Positions 1-11,224 of a DNA stretch of 64,000 bases are shown in pieces. Position 1 is the first letter of the stretch, and every line of letters starts with the position of its first letter. The stretch is taken from the NCBI RefSeq assembly GCF_902806685.2, contig NC_048545.1:521001-585000 (forward strand), in the 5' to 3' direction. The notes under the pieces were generated by a model. The model did no database searches, was not told the origin of the DNA, and saw only the letters and a list, made by a program, of their open reading frames with translations. The DNA is from Maniola hyperantus. Lineage: Eukaryota; Arthropoda; Insecta; Lepidoptera; Nymphalidae. The position numbers were made by a program, and so were the translations under genes.

Positions 1-1020
1 TTTTAACGAAACTACTGTTTTCTTGCATGGCGTCACTCCTTAACCTCACACCATGGCATGAGTACGATTCTGTATCTATTAACTTCGAGATCCTTAATTG
101 TGATGACTTTCAAATCGTAACACACTCGTAACTGCAGCTGGTGAGTAGACAAATTGAAGAGGTATCAAATTTGATGTCACAAAATGCATTACATGCGTAA
201 TTTGTGATTTCATTGTCATGAAAAACAGGGCCTTGATCGCATGTTTGACTAAACAAACGCTGCACTGTTGATTCGTATAAATGACGTGATTTTTCAAATC
301 TTGGCATTCCCATAAGTAATATTGACATTCCATGCAGTGAATAGTTTCATACAAAATTATTCATGCGACGTTGATAGTTGTAGCTGACATGTTATTTTTT
401 TATTGTTATTTTATTTCAATTAACTTATTTCTATCTAATTAGAATTGGTAACTCTACTATCATAATAATTACTTACTGACTCTCTTAATTTACTTTATTT
501 TTAGACAATCGTAGTTTTTACAGTAAGTTTCATTATTTTTACTAGACTCATGCTATGGTAATCCTGTCATGTAATATCGGTTAAGAAATCATTTAATGGG
601 TGTGGGAAATCATGTCAACTTTATTGTATGCTGTGTGCTTGAGGTGTGGGCTAACATATACAAACAAGCAAGCATGCGAATATGTAGGTAACCGTCTAGT
701 ATGCCGCTTGGCTATTAGTAAGTATAAAAAAATTAATCATATCGATAAAAAGTGGCCTCAGATTTTTTGCATTTTAAAATATTTGCAGTGTATGGATATT
801 TTCCTTTTAATATACGCTAAGTAACAACAATGTTAAGATGCACATATGGTTTTGTCTGTCGAGTTTTATATCTTGGTGAAAAGGACTAAGCATGAATACC
901 ACAATGCATAGATACGAGAGAATAAATTCTTGGTTACACCTATTTTCTAAATCTCGGTTAGGAACAAACAAATAAACATGACAATATAAATCTATAAAGG
1001 TAAGATGAGTACCTATGTTA
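1..1020. other. Intergenic, nothing recognised
   Basis: AT-rich sequence with only short spurious reading frames and no splice-flanked coding stretch. I see no repeat family shared with the rest of the window and no RNA gene. Confidence 0.5.
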
Positions 1021-1059
1021 AAGTTAACAAATGCCTCACGTTGGTGGAACGATGTACAA

Positions 1060-1150
1060 TAGGACGAAGCAGTCGACGGAGCGCTGCGCGAGGTGGGCCT
1101 CCTCTGAGCCCTGCCCCCGGCTGACCCCTGCCAGGAGCCTCCCTGAGTAT
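1060..1150 (-). other. GC-rich island, possible minus-strand exon
   Basis: This is an abrupt GC-rich block in AT-rich DNA. On the minus strand it is preceded by an acceptor-like context ending in CTTAAG at about 1167, and two of its minus-strand frames stay open across the block. In this genome GC-rich islands elsewhere are exons, so it could be a terminal exon of the minus-strand perilipin gene or of an unknown gene. The translations match nothing I recognise, so I make no functional call. Confidence 0.25.
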
Positions 1151-2455
1151 TCGACGAGTCAGCGACCTTAAGAATTTACGTAAAAGTGTTTCTTTTTGCT
1201 AATGGTTCTAAATTCTTAGGTTATATATCTGTTAGCATATAGTGAGCGCATATTAAACTCGTTGAAAGTACACAAATAAAGCAAAAGAATTCATTCAGTA
1301 ATGCTGTTAAATAATTTAAGCGGTTAAGTCTTAAGTCTATCTGTACACCACTCAAAATGCGTTGCTGCGTTGCGATAATTCATTCATGCATACTATTCCG
1401 TGCGATTTTCAGCTGAGACGGCTGCCATCACACCTAATAACATATCAATTAAAAAACTTTCCTGACAGCAGTTGACTAATCGTTACAAGAGAAACTAAAT
1501 ATGCACTTTGGTTTTGTACTAAATAGCAAATAATTAATTATAACGAATTAAGGAGCAATAAGATTTTAACAATAATTATTTATTTGAAAAATACTAATAA
1601 ATATTTGATGTTTGTAGCTGTAGAAAAAAAGTACTTAATTTAAATTTTGGTGTCTAGTGATATAACAATAGAAAAGTGTCTATATTATGTTATGTGCTTG
1701 TATTTTAACTCAAAATGAGAACTAAATACTATTTTGCAGTGGTTGGACAACTGATTGCGTAACTTTTAATCATTATTTTTATTTTGCTCTGGCAATATAA
1801 TAACAGATATATGATCTAAGGGTTAAAGTGTGCATTTTATTTTACTACAGTATTTAAACGGTGCGTTATTTTTCCTATTGAAAGAGATTATAATTTAGTA
1901 TTGTTCTACGAAATTTTATATGAAAATTTGTAACATTTTATGCCAAACTGCATTCAGATTTCAGATTATTATCCAAGGTTGCCTACCTTAAGAAGTTTTG
2001 GTTACTTATTCAAACTGATCAAACCATTCCTAACTACTTAATATTTTACTGAAAATGGACTCATAATTTTTTCATGTTAACCAAAATACCATTTTACAAT
2101 ACCTACTAAATAAAATAAAAACCACCCGAAAATATAAATTTTCATTAGGTTGTTAATTTAATCTTAAAGTTATGTAGATTACTTAATATGTTTATTTTGA
2201 TGAATTATAGTTATTATTATTTTTAACCCCCGATGCAAATATAGGTGTGTTATAATTATAACTTTGGCTGCTTTGGCTGTCTGTGGCGTCGTCGTAGTGC
2301 TCAAACAGATGGACCGATTTGAACATGTTTTTTATTCGAAGGAATGTTTAATGAGGATGGTCCTTAGCTATGTTTGATGAAAATCTGTTCTACTGTTTGA
2401 GGATTAGCAGCTCTTTTCTCGACCGGTGTAGGGATCTTAGGTCGAGATCTATATA
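1150..2455. other. Intergenic, nothing recognised
   Basis: AT-rich DNA with no supported gene. No clear repeat family could be identified before the inverted-repeat elements that begin near 2460. Confidence 0.4.
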
Positions 2456-2459
2456 TAAA

Positions 2460-2710
2460 AAAGATACAGATTTACGGCCGAAACATAACGTCTCATTGAA
2501 ACAGCGTCTGAGCAAAGTGCGCTCTATAGGTCTCAGCCTGATATCTATAGAGCGCACTTTGCTCTATAGATCTCCGGCTGAGATCTATAGAGCACTTTGA
2601 CTTTGCTCAGACTTAAAGATTGAGTTAAAACGAGACAGATTTATGGGAGAGATATATCTCTGTCTCGTTTTAAGCGTCAGAGTGCGCTCTATAGATCTCA
2701 GCTTTAGTCA
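2460..2710. repeat. Nested inverted-repeat elements (MITE-like, CTATAGAGCGCAC family)
   Basis: Several overlapping inverted repeats share the motifs GATCTATAGAGCGCAC and AAAACGAGACAGA. The same termini recur at 5690-5826, 34067-34187 and 60963-61100, so this is a dispersed family of small foldback elements. This locus looks like one element inserted in or rearranged with another. Confidence 0.7.
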
Positions 2711-3735
2711 TACGGTTAATATTTATATCACTTCCACATATCAAATTTACTTTGAATTTGGTACACTAAGTAATCCTGATGACACTTAAATAATATGGTA
2801 ACTTTGATCTGATGCTACAGCCGAAAAAGCCTGCGGACAACGCAACTCCTCGACAACTTACAGCGATGTGTTTGGGCAATCAAATCAAAATCAGATCAAA
2901 AGTAAATAAGATTTATAGATCGAGTAAGATATCTAGATGGTCACGTCCAGCGTGGAGCAGGCAGTTAGTCACAAGATCTCGACCCTTTTAGACGTAGGTC
3001 CACCTAATTTGTACTCGTTGGGCTTGTTTCGACGCAACGACAAGCTGGTTGCCACAGTGAACAAGTTAGGCAACAAGATTGTGGGATCCATCCTGACGTA
3101 GGCGACTAAACTTAATTTACGCTAAACTTATATACAAACAGTTTAGGCATTCATAGGTAATTTGTCAAAAATATTTTTATAAAAAATCAGTAAAATTTTA
3201 ATAACATTTACTAAAATGGCAGTAAAATACAGTAATAATGGTTAATAATTAAAAAGATAGTAAAATTTTAATGGATTTAATCAGTAAACAATGACTCAAT
3301 CAACGCTTAAAGTTTACTATACTTCATCAAAATTCTCTTGTTATTTTTGGTTATTTAAAATATTTATTTTTGTTAAATTTAATTTAATTAGTTTCAACGA
3401 ATTTTAACATATTATAAAATAAATTATTTTTATTTACCTTGTTATATTTGAAAAGGATTGCTAAGTGTCAACTTTTTATAAATCTTACATTAAAAGTTCT
3501 AGGTAAGTAAGTAGGTATACAATATACATAATATTTTTAAATAGACATATATATGTAATAAGTAGGTACCTAATCCTATCTAATTAAATAAATTAAAAAT
3601 AAAATCATTCTATTGATATAGATTTGCTGTCAGTTTTAATAAATTCCTACAGAATCATGTATTTTACTATCACATTATTAAAAATGTCGGGTTTTTACAT
3701 AATGATATGTATTAAAAATAAGTACTTACCTACCT
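2710..3735. other. Intergenic AT-rich DNA
   Basis: No gene seen. The stretch is AT-rich with short A/T runs and no confident repeat boundaries. Confidence 0.4.
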
Positions 3736-3738
3736 ACT

Positions 3739-3911
3739 ATAGTACGTGACAGGTCGAGATGGCAGTCGGGGTGGGGACGCCCCGCACACCCGCACAGCCC
3801 CTGCGCTGAGTGAGCTAACCCTGTGCGGGATAGCATGGGTGACGTGCGAGTGTGCGGGGTGTCCCCCCGCCTCCTACCCCGATTGCCATCTCGAGCTGTC
3901 GCGTACTGTAC
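3739..3911. repeat. Inverted-repeat element, GTCGAGATGGC family
   Basis: The ends are inverted copies containing TAGTACG, GACAGGTCGAGATGGCA and its reverse complement, around a GC-rich core rich in CCCGCACACCCGCAC. Related copies lie at 4228-4333, 30985-31095, 47000-47055 and 58425-58520, so this is a dispersed MITE-like family. The core gives spurious reading frames. Confidence 0.75.
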
Positions 3912-4227
3912 TTAGGTTATCAAAAAGATAAGATAAGAAAACATTTGTGGCGAATATTTTCTTACTCTACTAAGTAGGTAGAAAGGTGTGTAATGTTTTT
4001 AATTCCTTATACGAATACAATGATATTTTAATGGTGATTGCATTTTTTTCCAAACAACCAACCTGAGCCAGGTACTTATCTAGCATAATATTTAGCAGGA
4101 GGGTAGGTAGGTAGAGCTGCTTTCCATTTGTCGCGCCTGAGTCTTGCGGTTGAAGACAAACTAAAAGCGCCGTGTTCCATTTTTGAAAATGAGACAAAAG
4201 GTTTTTAGTTTTTCATCTAAAATCATG

Positions 4228-4333
4228 TATAGTCCTCGACAGGTTGAGGTGGCAATCGGGGTATGAAGCGGGGGATGCCCCGCACACCCGTGTTCCCTCC
4301 CCGATTGCCATTTCGACTTGTCGCGTACTATAC
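4228..4333. repeat. Inverted-repeat element, GTCGAGATGGC family (short copy)
   Basis: A shorter, diverged copy of the element at 3739-3911, with both inverted ends present and part of the core deleted. Confidence 0.7.
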
Positions 4334-4647
4334 TTACCTATAAGTTTTTAGTAAGTAAAAAATAGCAGATAACAAATTTTAAGCAGTAAAATATTAAAAT
4401 ATGCACTTTTAGGACCTACCTTAAAAGAACTAAGATGGCATCATCAGTCTACAGATTCATATTTTCAAAACAGCTTAAACTGAAGGTACCTATTATAACG
4501 AATAGTTATATTTGGATCCAGGATAAACGATAAAATATAAGTTCCATTTTCTATAATTATTATTTTATTTTATTTACCAATATTATTATACCTAGGTGGG
4601 TAAGTATAATATTCGTACAAATTACTTATGGTTTACGTTCTCTCTAA

Positions 4648-4649
<2 letters not shown>

Positions 4650-4702
<53 letters not shown>
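4650..4702. repeat. (AT)n microsatellite
   Basis: A long uninterrupted run of AT dinucleotides in AT-rich intergenic DNA. Confidence 0.95.
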
Positions 4703-4706
<4 letters not shown>

Positions 4707-4830
4707 TTGTATGATAGTGTTTTTACCTACACTTCATACTAATCTACTCTCTAATCTAGTCTACCTAATTGCTCCGTCTATCTACTTGATATTTATTAAT
4801 TATGTATGTAGATAATCCATCCATACTAAT

Positions 4831-5044
4831 TGATACTAATATTATAAATGCGAAAGTGTGTCAGTCTGTCTGCTAGCTTTTCACGGCCCAAAAGTTCAAC
4901 CATGAAAGATGAAATTTGGTACAGAGTTAGCTTACATCCCGGGAAAGGGCATAGGCTACTTTTTATCCCGGAAAATTAAAGAGTTCCCACGGGATTTATA
5001 AGGATCCTAAATCCACGCGGACGAAGTCGCGGGCATCATCTAGT
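4831..5044 (+). repeat. Retroelement end, CGCGGACGAAGTCGCGGGCAT family
   Basis: A copy of the commonest repeat in the window. It starts with ACTAATATTATAAATGCGAAA, passes through a GTCTGTCTGCTAGCTTTTCACGG block and ends with GCGGGCATCATCTAGT. I recall this type from lepidopteran genomes as a short non-autonomous retroelement or LINE 3' end. Other copies are listed separately. Confidence 0.85.
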
Positions 5045-5689
5045 TATAAATAAATATCAAGTATAGTAAGATTATATAGATTATTTATTTATTTTTTATT
5101 TGTACCAAAAACATTTACAGTAAAGAGAAAAAGAGAGTAAAAGTGGACAGAGAAGCAGTTATACTCTATATGAGAGATCTCTACCAGTGACCCTTGGCAG
5201 TGCGAGAGCTTGTAGAGGGAGTAGAATAGGTACAAGAAGAAGATAGAAATACTGATGAAAAGAACATAATAGATACCATGTAATATTATTTTTGTATACC
5301 GAAAAGCGATAGGTCGGCTAACACGGCCACGAGCGACACTGGCTCAGTGATGACCCTTGTTGCAGGAGGAGACGCCGCAGGGATTCTTCGAAGACCACGG
5401 CCTCGGGTAGACTGCCGACCCCCGAAGCGGATAACTAGTTTAGTGATATTACTTAGAGGCAAGGAATACCTTCTTTTTAAAATGCCTACACTGTGATTCA
5501 GCAACGCTTTCCTCGAATGAGCAACTGTGTAGCGATTTCAAACTGTGTACATTTAGCTCTTCAGTTATTAGGTCAGTTTCAGTCACAGGAAGTTACCGTT
5601 AACTTAAACCTGCCCCACAACACAGCGAGCAAATTGAGTTGCATCATTCAAATGGTAAAAACTTGCCTTATGCAACACTAAGCCTGAGA

Positions 5690-5826
5690 TCTATAGAGCG
5701 CACTCTGACTTTGCTTAGACTTAAACAGAGTTAAAACGGGACAGAGGTATATCTCTCACATCAATCTGTCTCGTTTTAACTCTATCTTAAGTCTGAGCAA
5801 AGTCAAAGTGCGCTTTATAGATTTCA
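5690..5826. repeat. MITE-like inverted repeat, CTATAGAGCGCAC family
   Basis: The ends GATCTATAGAGCGCAC and its complement enclose an inner inverted repeat of AAAACGAGACAG, making an almost complete hairpin. It belongs to the same family as 34067-34187 and 60963-61100. Confidence 0.8.
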
Positions 5827-5829
5827 GCC

Positions 5830-6335
5830 TCAGTGGCTTTTTGGTGGTCGAATTTAATTTTAACGGTACCCACCTATTTGACAACAATGGGTCGGAAATT
5901 TTAAGCCTATATTTTGTCCAAACAAAGCTAACAGAGTTAGATATTCTTAAAACTAATTGTCTTTCTAAATTATGACTAGGTCTGTATTCTTTTCCTCTAA
6001 GTAAAATTTTGATATTCTACACTTTTGATCCTACGTTTTATGTATTCTGTAGACTTCTGTTTTTATTTGACAAATGTCCAGTCTACAAACATTTATCAAT
6101 ATAAACTATTCATTTATTTGTACTACCTATAAGTATAAGTTCAGTAAAATTATATAAATCTACTAAATATAAATAGAAAATTGTCCCAATCTATCAATAT
6201 GCACTAAAATTAAGTAAAGTTATATTTTACGTAGTCCAAAAAATTGTTTAGTGTTAATTAAGATTTTATTAATAAGCGATAAGTCAGTCATATTATTGTG
6301 ATACTAATTCTGTTGTTGACAAAACTGAATTTTAT
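5830..6335. other. Intergenic AT-rich DNA
   Basis: No gene or recognisable repeat; it ends at an assembly gap. Confidence 0.4.
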
Positions 6336-6435
6336 NNNNNNNNNNNNNNNNNNNNNNNNNNNNNNNNNNNNNNNNNNNNNNNNNNNNNNNNNNNNNNNNN
6401 NNNNNNNNNNNNNNNNNNNNNNNNNNNNNNNNNNN
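6336..6435. other. Assembly gap (100 N)
   Basis: One hundred consecutive N bases, immediately followed by a GC-rich block. Sequence on the right side of the gap is probably an incomplete GC-rich feature. Confidence 1.
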
Positions 6436-6520
6436 CCCACCATCGCGGCGCGTCTGCCGCCTGCCGCCTGCGCGCAGCCGGCGGCGCCGCGCGCAGCCGA
6501 GCGACGATCGATCTGTTCCC
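6436..6520. other. GC-rich block flanking the gap
   Basis: Very GC-rich sequence directly after the gap, rich in CpG and GCCGCC/CTGCCGCCTGCC repeats. It could be part of an exon, a CpG-rich promoter or simple repeat. The open frames are uninformative. Confidence 0.35.
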
Positions 6521-6809
6521 ATACTGAACAGGAAAACACGACAAGTACCTAACGTTTTCCTGACATAGGAAATTCAGCTTTAAATAGCTCAGTAGGTACG
6601 AGTGTAAGCTCCGTACGGTACTTTGATGATGCTATTTATGAAACTACGCAGCTCGCAGTGGTCACGCTCTCCTTTCGAATAGGTGCTTCGAAACATGAAC
6701 ATTTCGGCCGATTTCAATTCAGCCTATTGGAATATCAAGCCGATATTTGGATGAAAATCATACAAAATGATATTTCCTCCCATTTTAAATCCGTAAATTG
6801 GACATCCTT

Positions 6810-7035
6810 ATAAAGCCTCGGCGAGTCGCGCGTGCGCCTGCCGCCTCCGATAGAAAAGCTCTTGTTTACAACATGAGCTGGGACTTGCGAGCCGCGAGCC
6901 AGCATCCTGCGACCGGCGGACGCCACCGCCGCGCCGCGCCCCGCCGCGCCGCGCCCCGCCGCGCCGCGCCCCCGCCGCGCCGAGCCCCGCCGCGCCGAGC
7001 GAGAGCGACGACAGTGCTGAGTCCGCCACACACGA
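6810..7035. repeat. GC-rich tandem repeat island (GCGCCGCGCCCC units)
   Basis: A CpG-dense block containing several near-identical CCGCCGCGCCGCGCC units. It is open in many frames on both strands because of composition, so I do not call a gene. Confidence 0.6.
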
Positions 7036-7059
7036 GTACACACCTACACTCGAAGCTCA

Positions 7060-7545
7060 AGTTGCGTTCCCAACAGCAGATTTGCGTCCAAAGAGCCTTG
7101 AATCCTTCATGAAATAACGTACCTAATATTGGTAACTAGATGTTGAAGCGCCACAACACTTTCACAGCAAATGCATACTAATTCGTCGCCTCATAATTTT
7201 AATGTTTATTTAATTATTTAATTGTTTCTTTATAGTAGTATTTTTGTTATTGTATATAGATAAATTAGTCACTTTTATAACTCATGTTTAATATTATATT
7301 GGAATCAAATATTTATAATCTAAAATCACACATTTATTATATTTTCCAAATGTCAGTTCATGCAACATAATATTTTTGTAACCACCCGCAATTTTTGAAG
7401 ATTTGACGTTTTCATAAATTCCTTTGTTCTACTTCTTGTTAAAACTAACTAACGGTCTGCGCGCAATAAATTGTTATTCATGTCATCCACGCATCTACAC
7501 TAGAACATTAGCAAGGTATACAAGGTATACAATGAACTAAAAGCT
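7060..7545. other. Intergenic AT-rich DNA
   Basis: No gene and no confident repeat seen in this stretch. Confidence 0.35.
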
Positions 7546-7547
7546 TC

Positions 7548-7700
7548 ATCATCATCATGATCAACCCTCACTAGGTACGTACTGAGCACGGGCCTCCTCT
7601 CCGAATGAGAAAGGCTTGCCATAGTCCACCATGTTGGCCGAGTGCGGATTGGCAGACTTCACACACCTTTGAGAACATTGTGGAGAACATTCAGACATGC
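7548..7700 (+). repeat. tRNA-derived SINE fragment (CATCATGATCAACC family)
   Basis: A partial copy of the family best seen at 32032-32335, retaining the GCACGGGCCTCCTCT and GTGCGGATTGGCAGACTTCAC blocks but not the tRNA-like end. Confidence 0.7.
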
Positions 7701-8029
7701 AGGTTTCCTCACGGCTATCACGGCACTACAAGCTCAATTTACTATAATCCGTCAAAACAAACAAATCTATTTTGAACAAAGTGCAGTATGCGACATGCCC
7801 GCCCTTCTACTACTAAAGAAGCAGGAAAAGCAAGCAATACACACCACCAACACACAAATGTTCTAGTACACGTTCGTTTCACTCCTACACCGGAGCCTCC
7901 TTATGACATGCAGACTCCATAATATTTCAAACTAGTAATACAAGCCTTTTTGACTTGCTTTTTGTGCCTGCGCGCTGCGGTCTAAAATATAGGGAAATGT
8001 TTAGGCTATATTCCACTACGTTGGCTAAG

Positions 8030-8290
8030 TGTGGTCTGGGGTTCGAGACGCGCTTAAAACTCTTCGAAGTTGTGTACGTTTTATTTTAAGCAATCAAATA
8101 TCCCTTGCTTTAACGGTGAAGGAAAACATCGCGAGGAAACCTGCAGGCCTGAGAGTTCATAATGTTCTCAAATGTGTGTGAAGTATGCGATTTCGGCTAG
8201 ACAACGTGCCATAACCCTTTTAATTCCGAGAAGAGACGTCTCAGCTGAGAGCTGGAGATCGGTTGATCATGATGATGATGATGATCTCAA
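8030..8290 (-). repeat. tRNA-derived SINE fragment, diverged (CATCATGATCAACC family)
   Basis: This copy runs in the opposite orientation to the one at 7548, ending in GGTTGATCATGATGATGATGA. It is degenerate over most of its length. Confidence 0.6.
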
Positions 8291-8492
8291 ATTACAAAAC
8301 TGCATAAACTAAGCTGAATTAATTAACTGACTGGGATAGAAAAGGAGAACACTTAAATTCATTATTTGACACACAACTAAGTATAAATTGAAACGCATAG
8401 TTAGTGAGCGAAACAACGTTACATTTGTCGTTATCATAAAAAGTGGTTACCGTTGGTTACCTAGTTAAAAATATTGCCACTTTTATATTTTG

Positions 8493-8712
8493 ACTAGATG
8501 ATGTCCGCGACTTCGTCCTCGTGGATTTGGGTTTTTTACAATTCCATGGGAACTCTTCAACTATCCGGGATAAAAAATAGCCTATGTCCTTCCCCGGGAT
8601 ATAAGCTAACTCTGTACCTACCAAATTTAATCAAAATCGGTTGAACAGTTGGGCCGTGAAAAGCTAGCAGACAGACAGACAGACACACTTTTGTATTTAT
8701 AATATTAGTATG
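8493..8712 (-). repeat. Retroelement end, CGCGGACGAAGTCGCGGGCAT family
   Basis: A reverse-orientation copy beginning CTAGATGATGTCCGCGACTT and ending in TTTATAATATTAGTATGG. Confidence 0.85.
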
Positions 8713-9904
8713 GATAAGTAGGTACTAGCTGATACCTGCGACTTCGACTGCGGTGTCGCTGTCGGGGCGAAACGTGCGTCGAGTGTGTTTTGGGATTTGT
8801 GTGGTGCGGCGTGGTGGTGGTGCGTATTGCTTGCCGAGTGGCTGCTTTTCCTGCATGGTTAGCAGTGGGAGGGCGGGCGGTGCATTTCGCATGCTGCCAG
8901 CTGCAATTGCATCATACAGATTCGACCTGGTTTCAGCGATTACAGCAAATTAAGCTTTTGGTTCATTGGCATACTGCGACTTCGTCAGCGAGGATTAAAG
9001 TTTTAAATCCCGTGGGATTTACCAGGACAAGAAGTAGTCTATGTCACTCTCCAAGTCTTTAGCTATAGTCTACTCGTGCAAAAATCACCGTGAACCGTTT
9101 GTACCTACGTACTTCGCCGCGGCACTGCGCGTGCGGCGTGATTCAAAGACATTCTAATGAACCACCTTTTTGTTACCACGTTTTAACTGGAACTTCTGCT
9201 GAGCAAAGTGAAAGAAGGTGTGCTCTAGATAAGTAGATTTCAGTCTTCAGTACCTATCAGTACTTATACAATATAGAAATCGTTGATTTCCAAAGGATTT
9301 CAGTAATAATTATTGAACTCGCCAAGTTATTACAACGACAGAAGTTATTGTAACCTTGATTTTGCTTATCAGTGACGGCAAACAACTAACATTACCTACT
9401 GATATTATCAGTAGGTATCTTATATTATAATTAATAACTTGAAATCGCGCTGTAAGTAATAAAATTAATAATGATATCCAGTCACGATACTGATACGGTC
9501 GGAACTGGTGCGCCTGTTTCCGGAACCATTTCTGAACGAACGCGACGGTGTCATCAGTCATCATCTACCGGTCCGGCACCTGCACGGCTGTCAAAAATCA
9601 AAATAAAAACAACAAAACTGTGATAAAATCATAGTAAAATGCTTGACGAAACTCGAAAAAAACTTTTTTGGGATTTGATTTTAGCACTCAAAGGGTGGGT
9701 ACTATTTAATTAAAAATTAGGTATCTATATTAAATAGTGTTAAACTAAAATTGAATAATTTCACTAGATACCTATAATTTAAAACTTCATTTAATGTAGT
9801 AAATAATAAAATTTTGGCATAGTGATGTGTGGACAAAGTGTTTTACGAAGTATTTTACGATAGGTAAACAAGAAATAAGAATCCCTGTAGATGTTTATGT
9901 GTAG

Positions 9905-10919
9905 AGACTGATGGTGATTTTTATGTGCAGTAAAAGTTAAAATTATAAGTGAAAGTTAGTGATTCAATGTGAAAATACTTACTGCCTACTGGTCTAAATT
10001 CGTGTAACGCTGAATTATAAATTACACACATATTCCTGCCATTTCATTGTGCTAACACTTTCTATAATTCAACAACATAAATAATTAATTATGAAATAAG
10101 CAGTTAATAATACTGTCTGATATGATGTCTCTTTAATTAAGTACTTATTTCATTTTATGTCCACTGCATAGAATACATTCTTAAATGTCCAAGTTTTTAG
10201 ATATTAATACTACAACTTCATCCTCGTAAATTTTCATTATTTACAAAATTGTCTGGAAACCTTAATTTTTCAGGATAAAAGTAGTCTATAATCATCTCCA
10301 GAATGTATGCTATATCTACACCAAATTTCGTCAAAATTGGTTTAACGGATGGGCTGTGAAAAGGTAACAGACAGACTCATTTTTTGCATTAATTACAATA
10401 CATGAATAATAATATTATTCATGTATTGTAATTAATGCAAAAATGAGTCTGTCTGTTACCTTTTCACAGCCCATCCGTTAAACCAATTTTGACGAAATTT
10501 GGTGTAGATATAGCATACATTCTGGAGATGATTATAGACTACTTTTATCCTGAAAAATTAAGGTTTCCAGACAATTTTGTAAATAATGAAAATTTACGAG
10601 GATGAAGTTGTAGTATTAATATCTAAAAACTTGGACATTTAAGAATGTATTCTATGCAGTGGACATAAAATGAAATAAGTACTTAATTAAAGAGACTATC
10701 ATATCAGACAGTATTATTAACTGCTTATTTCATAATTAATTATTTATGTTGTTTAATTTATAGAAAGTTGTTAGCACAATGAAATGGCAGAATATGTGTG
10801 TAATTTATAATTCAGCGTTACACGAATTTAGACCAGTAGGCAGTAAGTATTTTCACATTGAATCACTAACTTTCACTTATAATTTTAACTTTTACTGCAC
10901 ATAAAAATCACATCAGTCT
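9905..10919. repeat. Large imperfect palindrome (about 506-bp arms) abutting a gap
   Basis: Bases 9905-10410 are repeated as a near-identical reverse complement at 10414-10919, with a 3-bp centre. The arms differ by only a few substitutions and small indels. Each arm carries a diverged copy of the common retroelement end. The right arm stops exactly at the first N of the next gap. It is either a real foldback structure or an assembly artefact from a chimeric read. Confidence 0.9.
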
Positions 10920-11119
10920 NNNNNNNNNNNNNNNNNNNNNNNNNNNNNNNNNNNNNNNNNNNNNNNNNNNNNNNNNNNNNNNNNNNNNNNNNNNNNNNNN
11001 NNNNNNNNNNNNNNNNNNNNNNNNNNNNNNNNNNNNNNNNNNNNNNNNNNNNNNNNNNNNNNNNNNNNNNNNNNNNNNNNNNNNNNNNNNNNNNNNNNNN
11101 NNNNNNNNNNNNNNNNNNN
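10920..11119. other. Assembly gap (200 N)
   Basis: Two hundred N bases. The gap removes the 3' part of perilipin coding exon 3 and possibly later exons. Confidence 1.
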
Positions 11120-11224
11120 GGCCTTCTGCCCGTACGCGGTGCTCAGCAGCACGTTGGCCTTGGCCCACGTCAGCTCCTTGAGCGACTTGACGCGCTGCTG
11201 CGCCACGTCGCGCGCGCCGTAAAC
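11120..11224 (-). CDS. Lsd-2: Perilipin coding exon 3, truncated by gap
   Basis: Joined in phase 0 to exon 2 across a 5.1-kb intron. It encodes VYGARDVAQQRVKSLKELTW and on to LLSTAYGQKA, then runs into the N gap. The continuity of the family motif across the junction supports the join. Confidence 0.8.

Noticed and set aside
6735..7112. Several 64-104 codon frames on both strands
   Set aside because: They arise from a CpG-rich tandem repeat that lacks stops in most frames; composition alone explains them.
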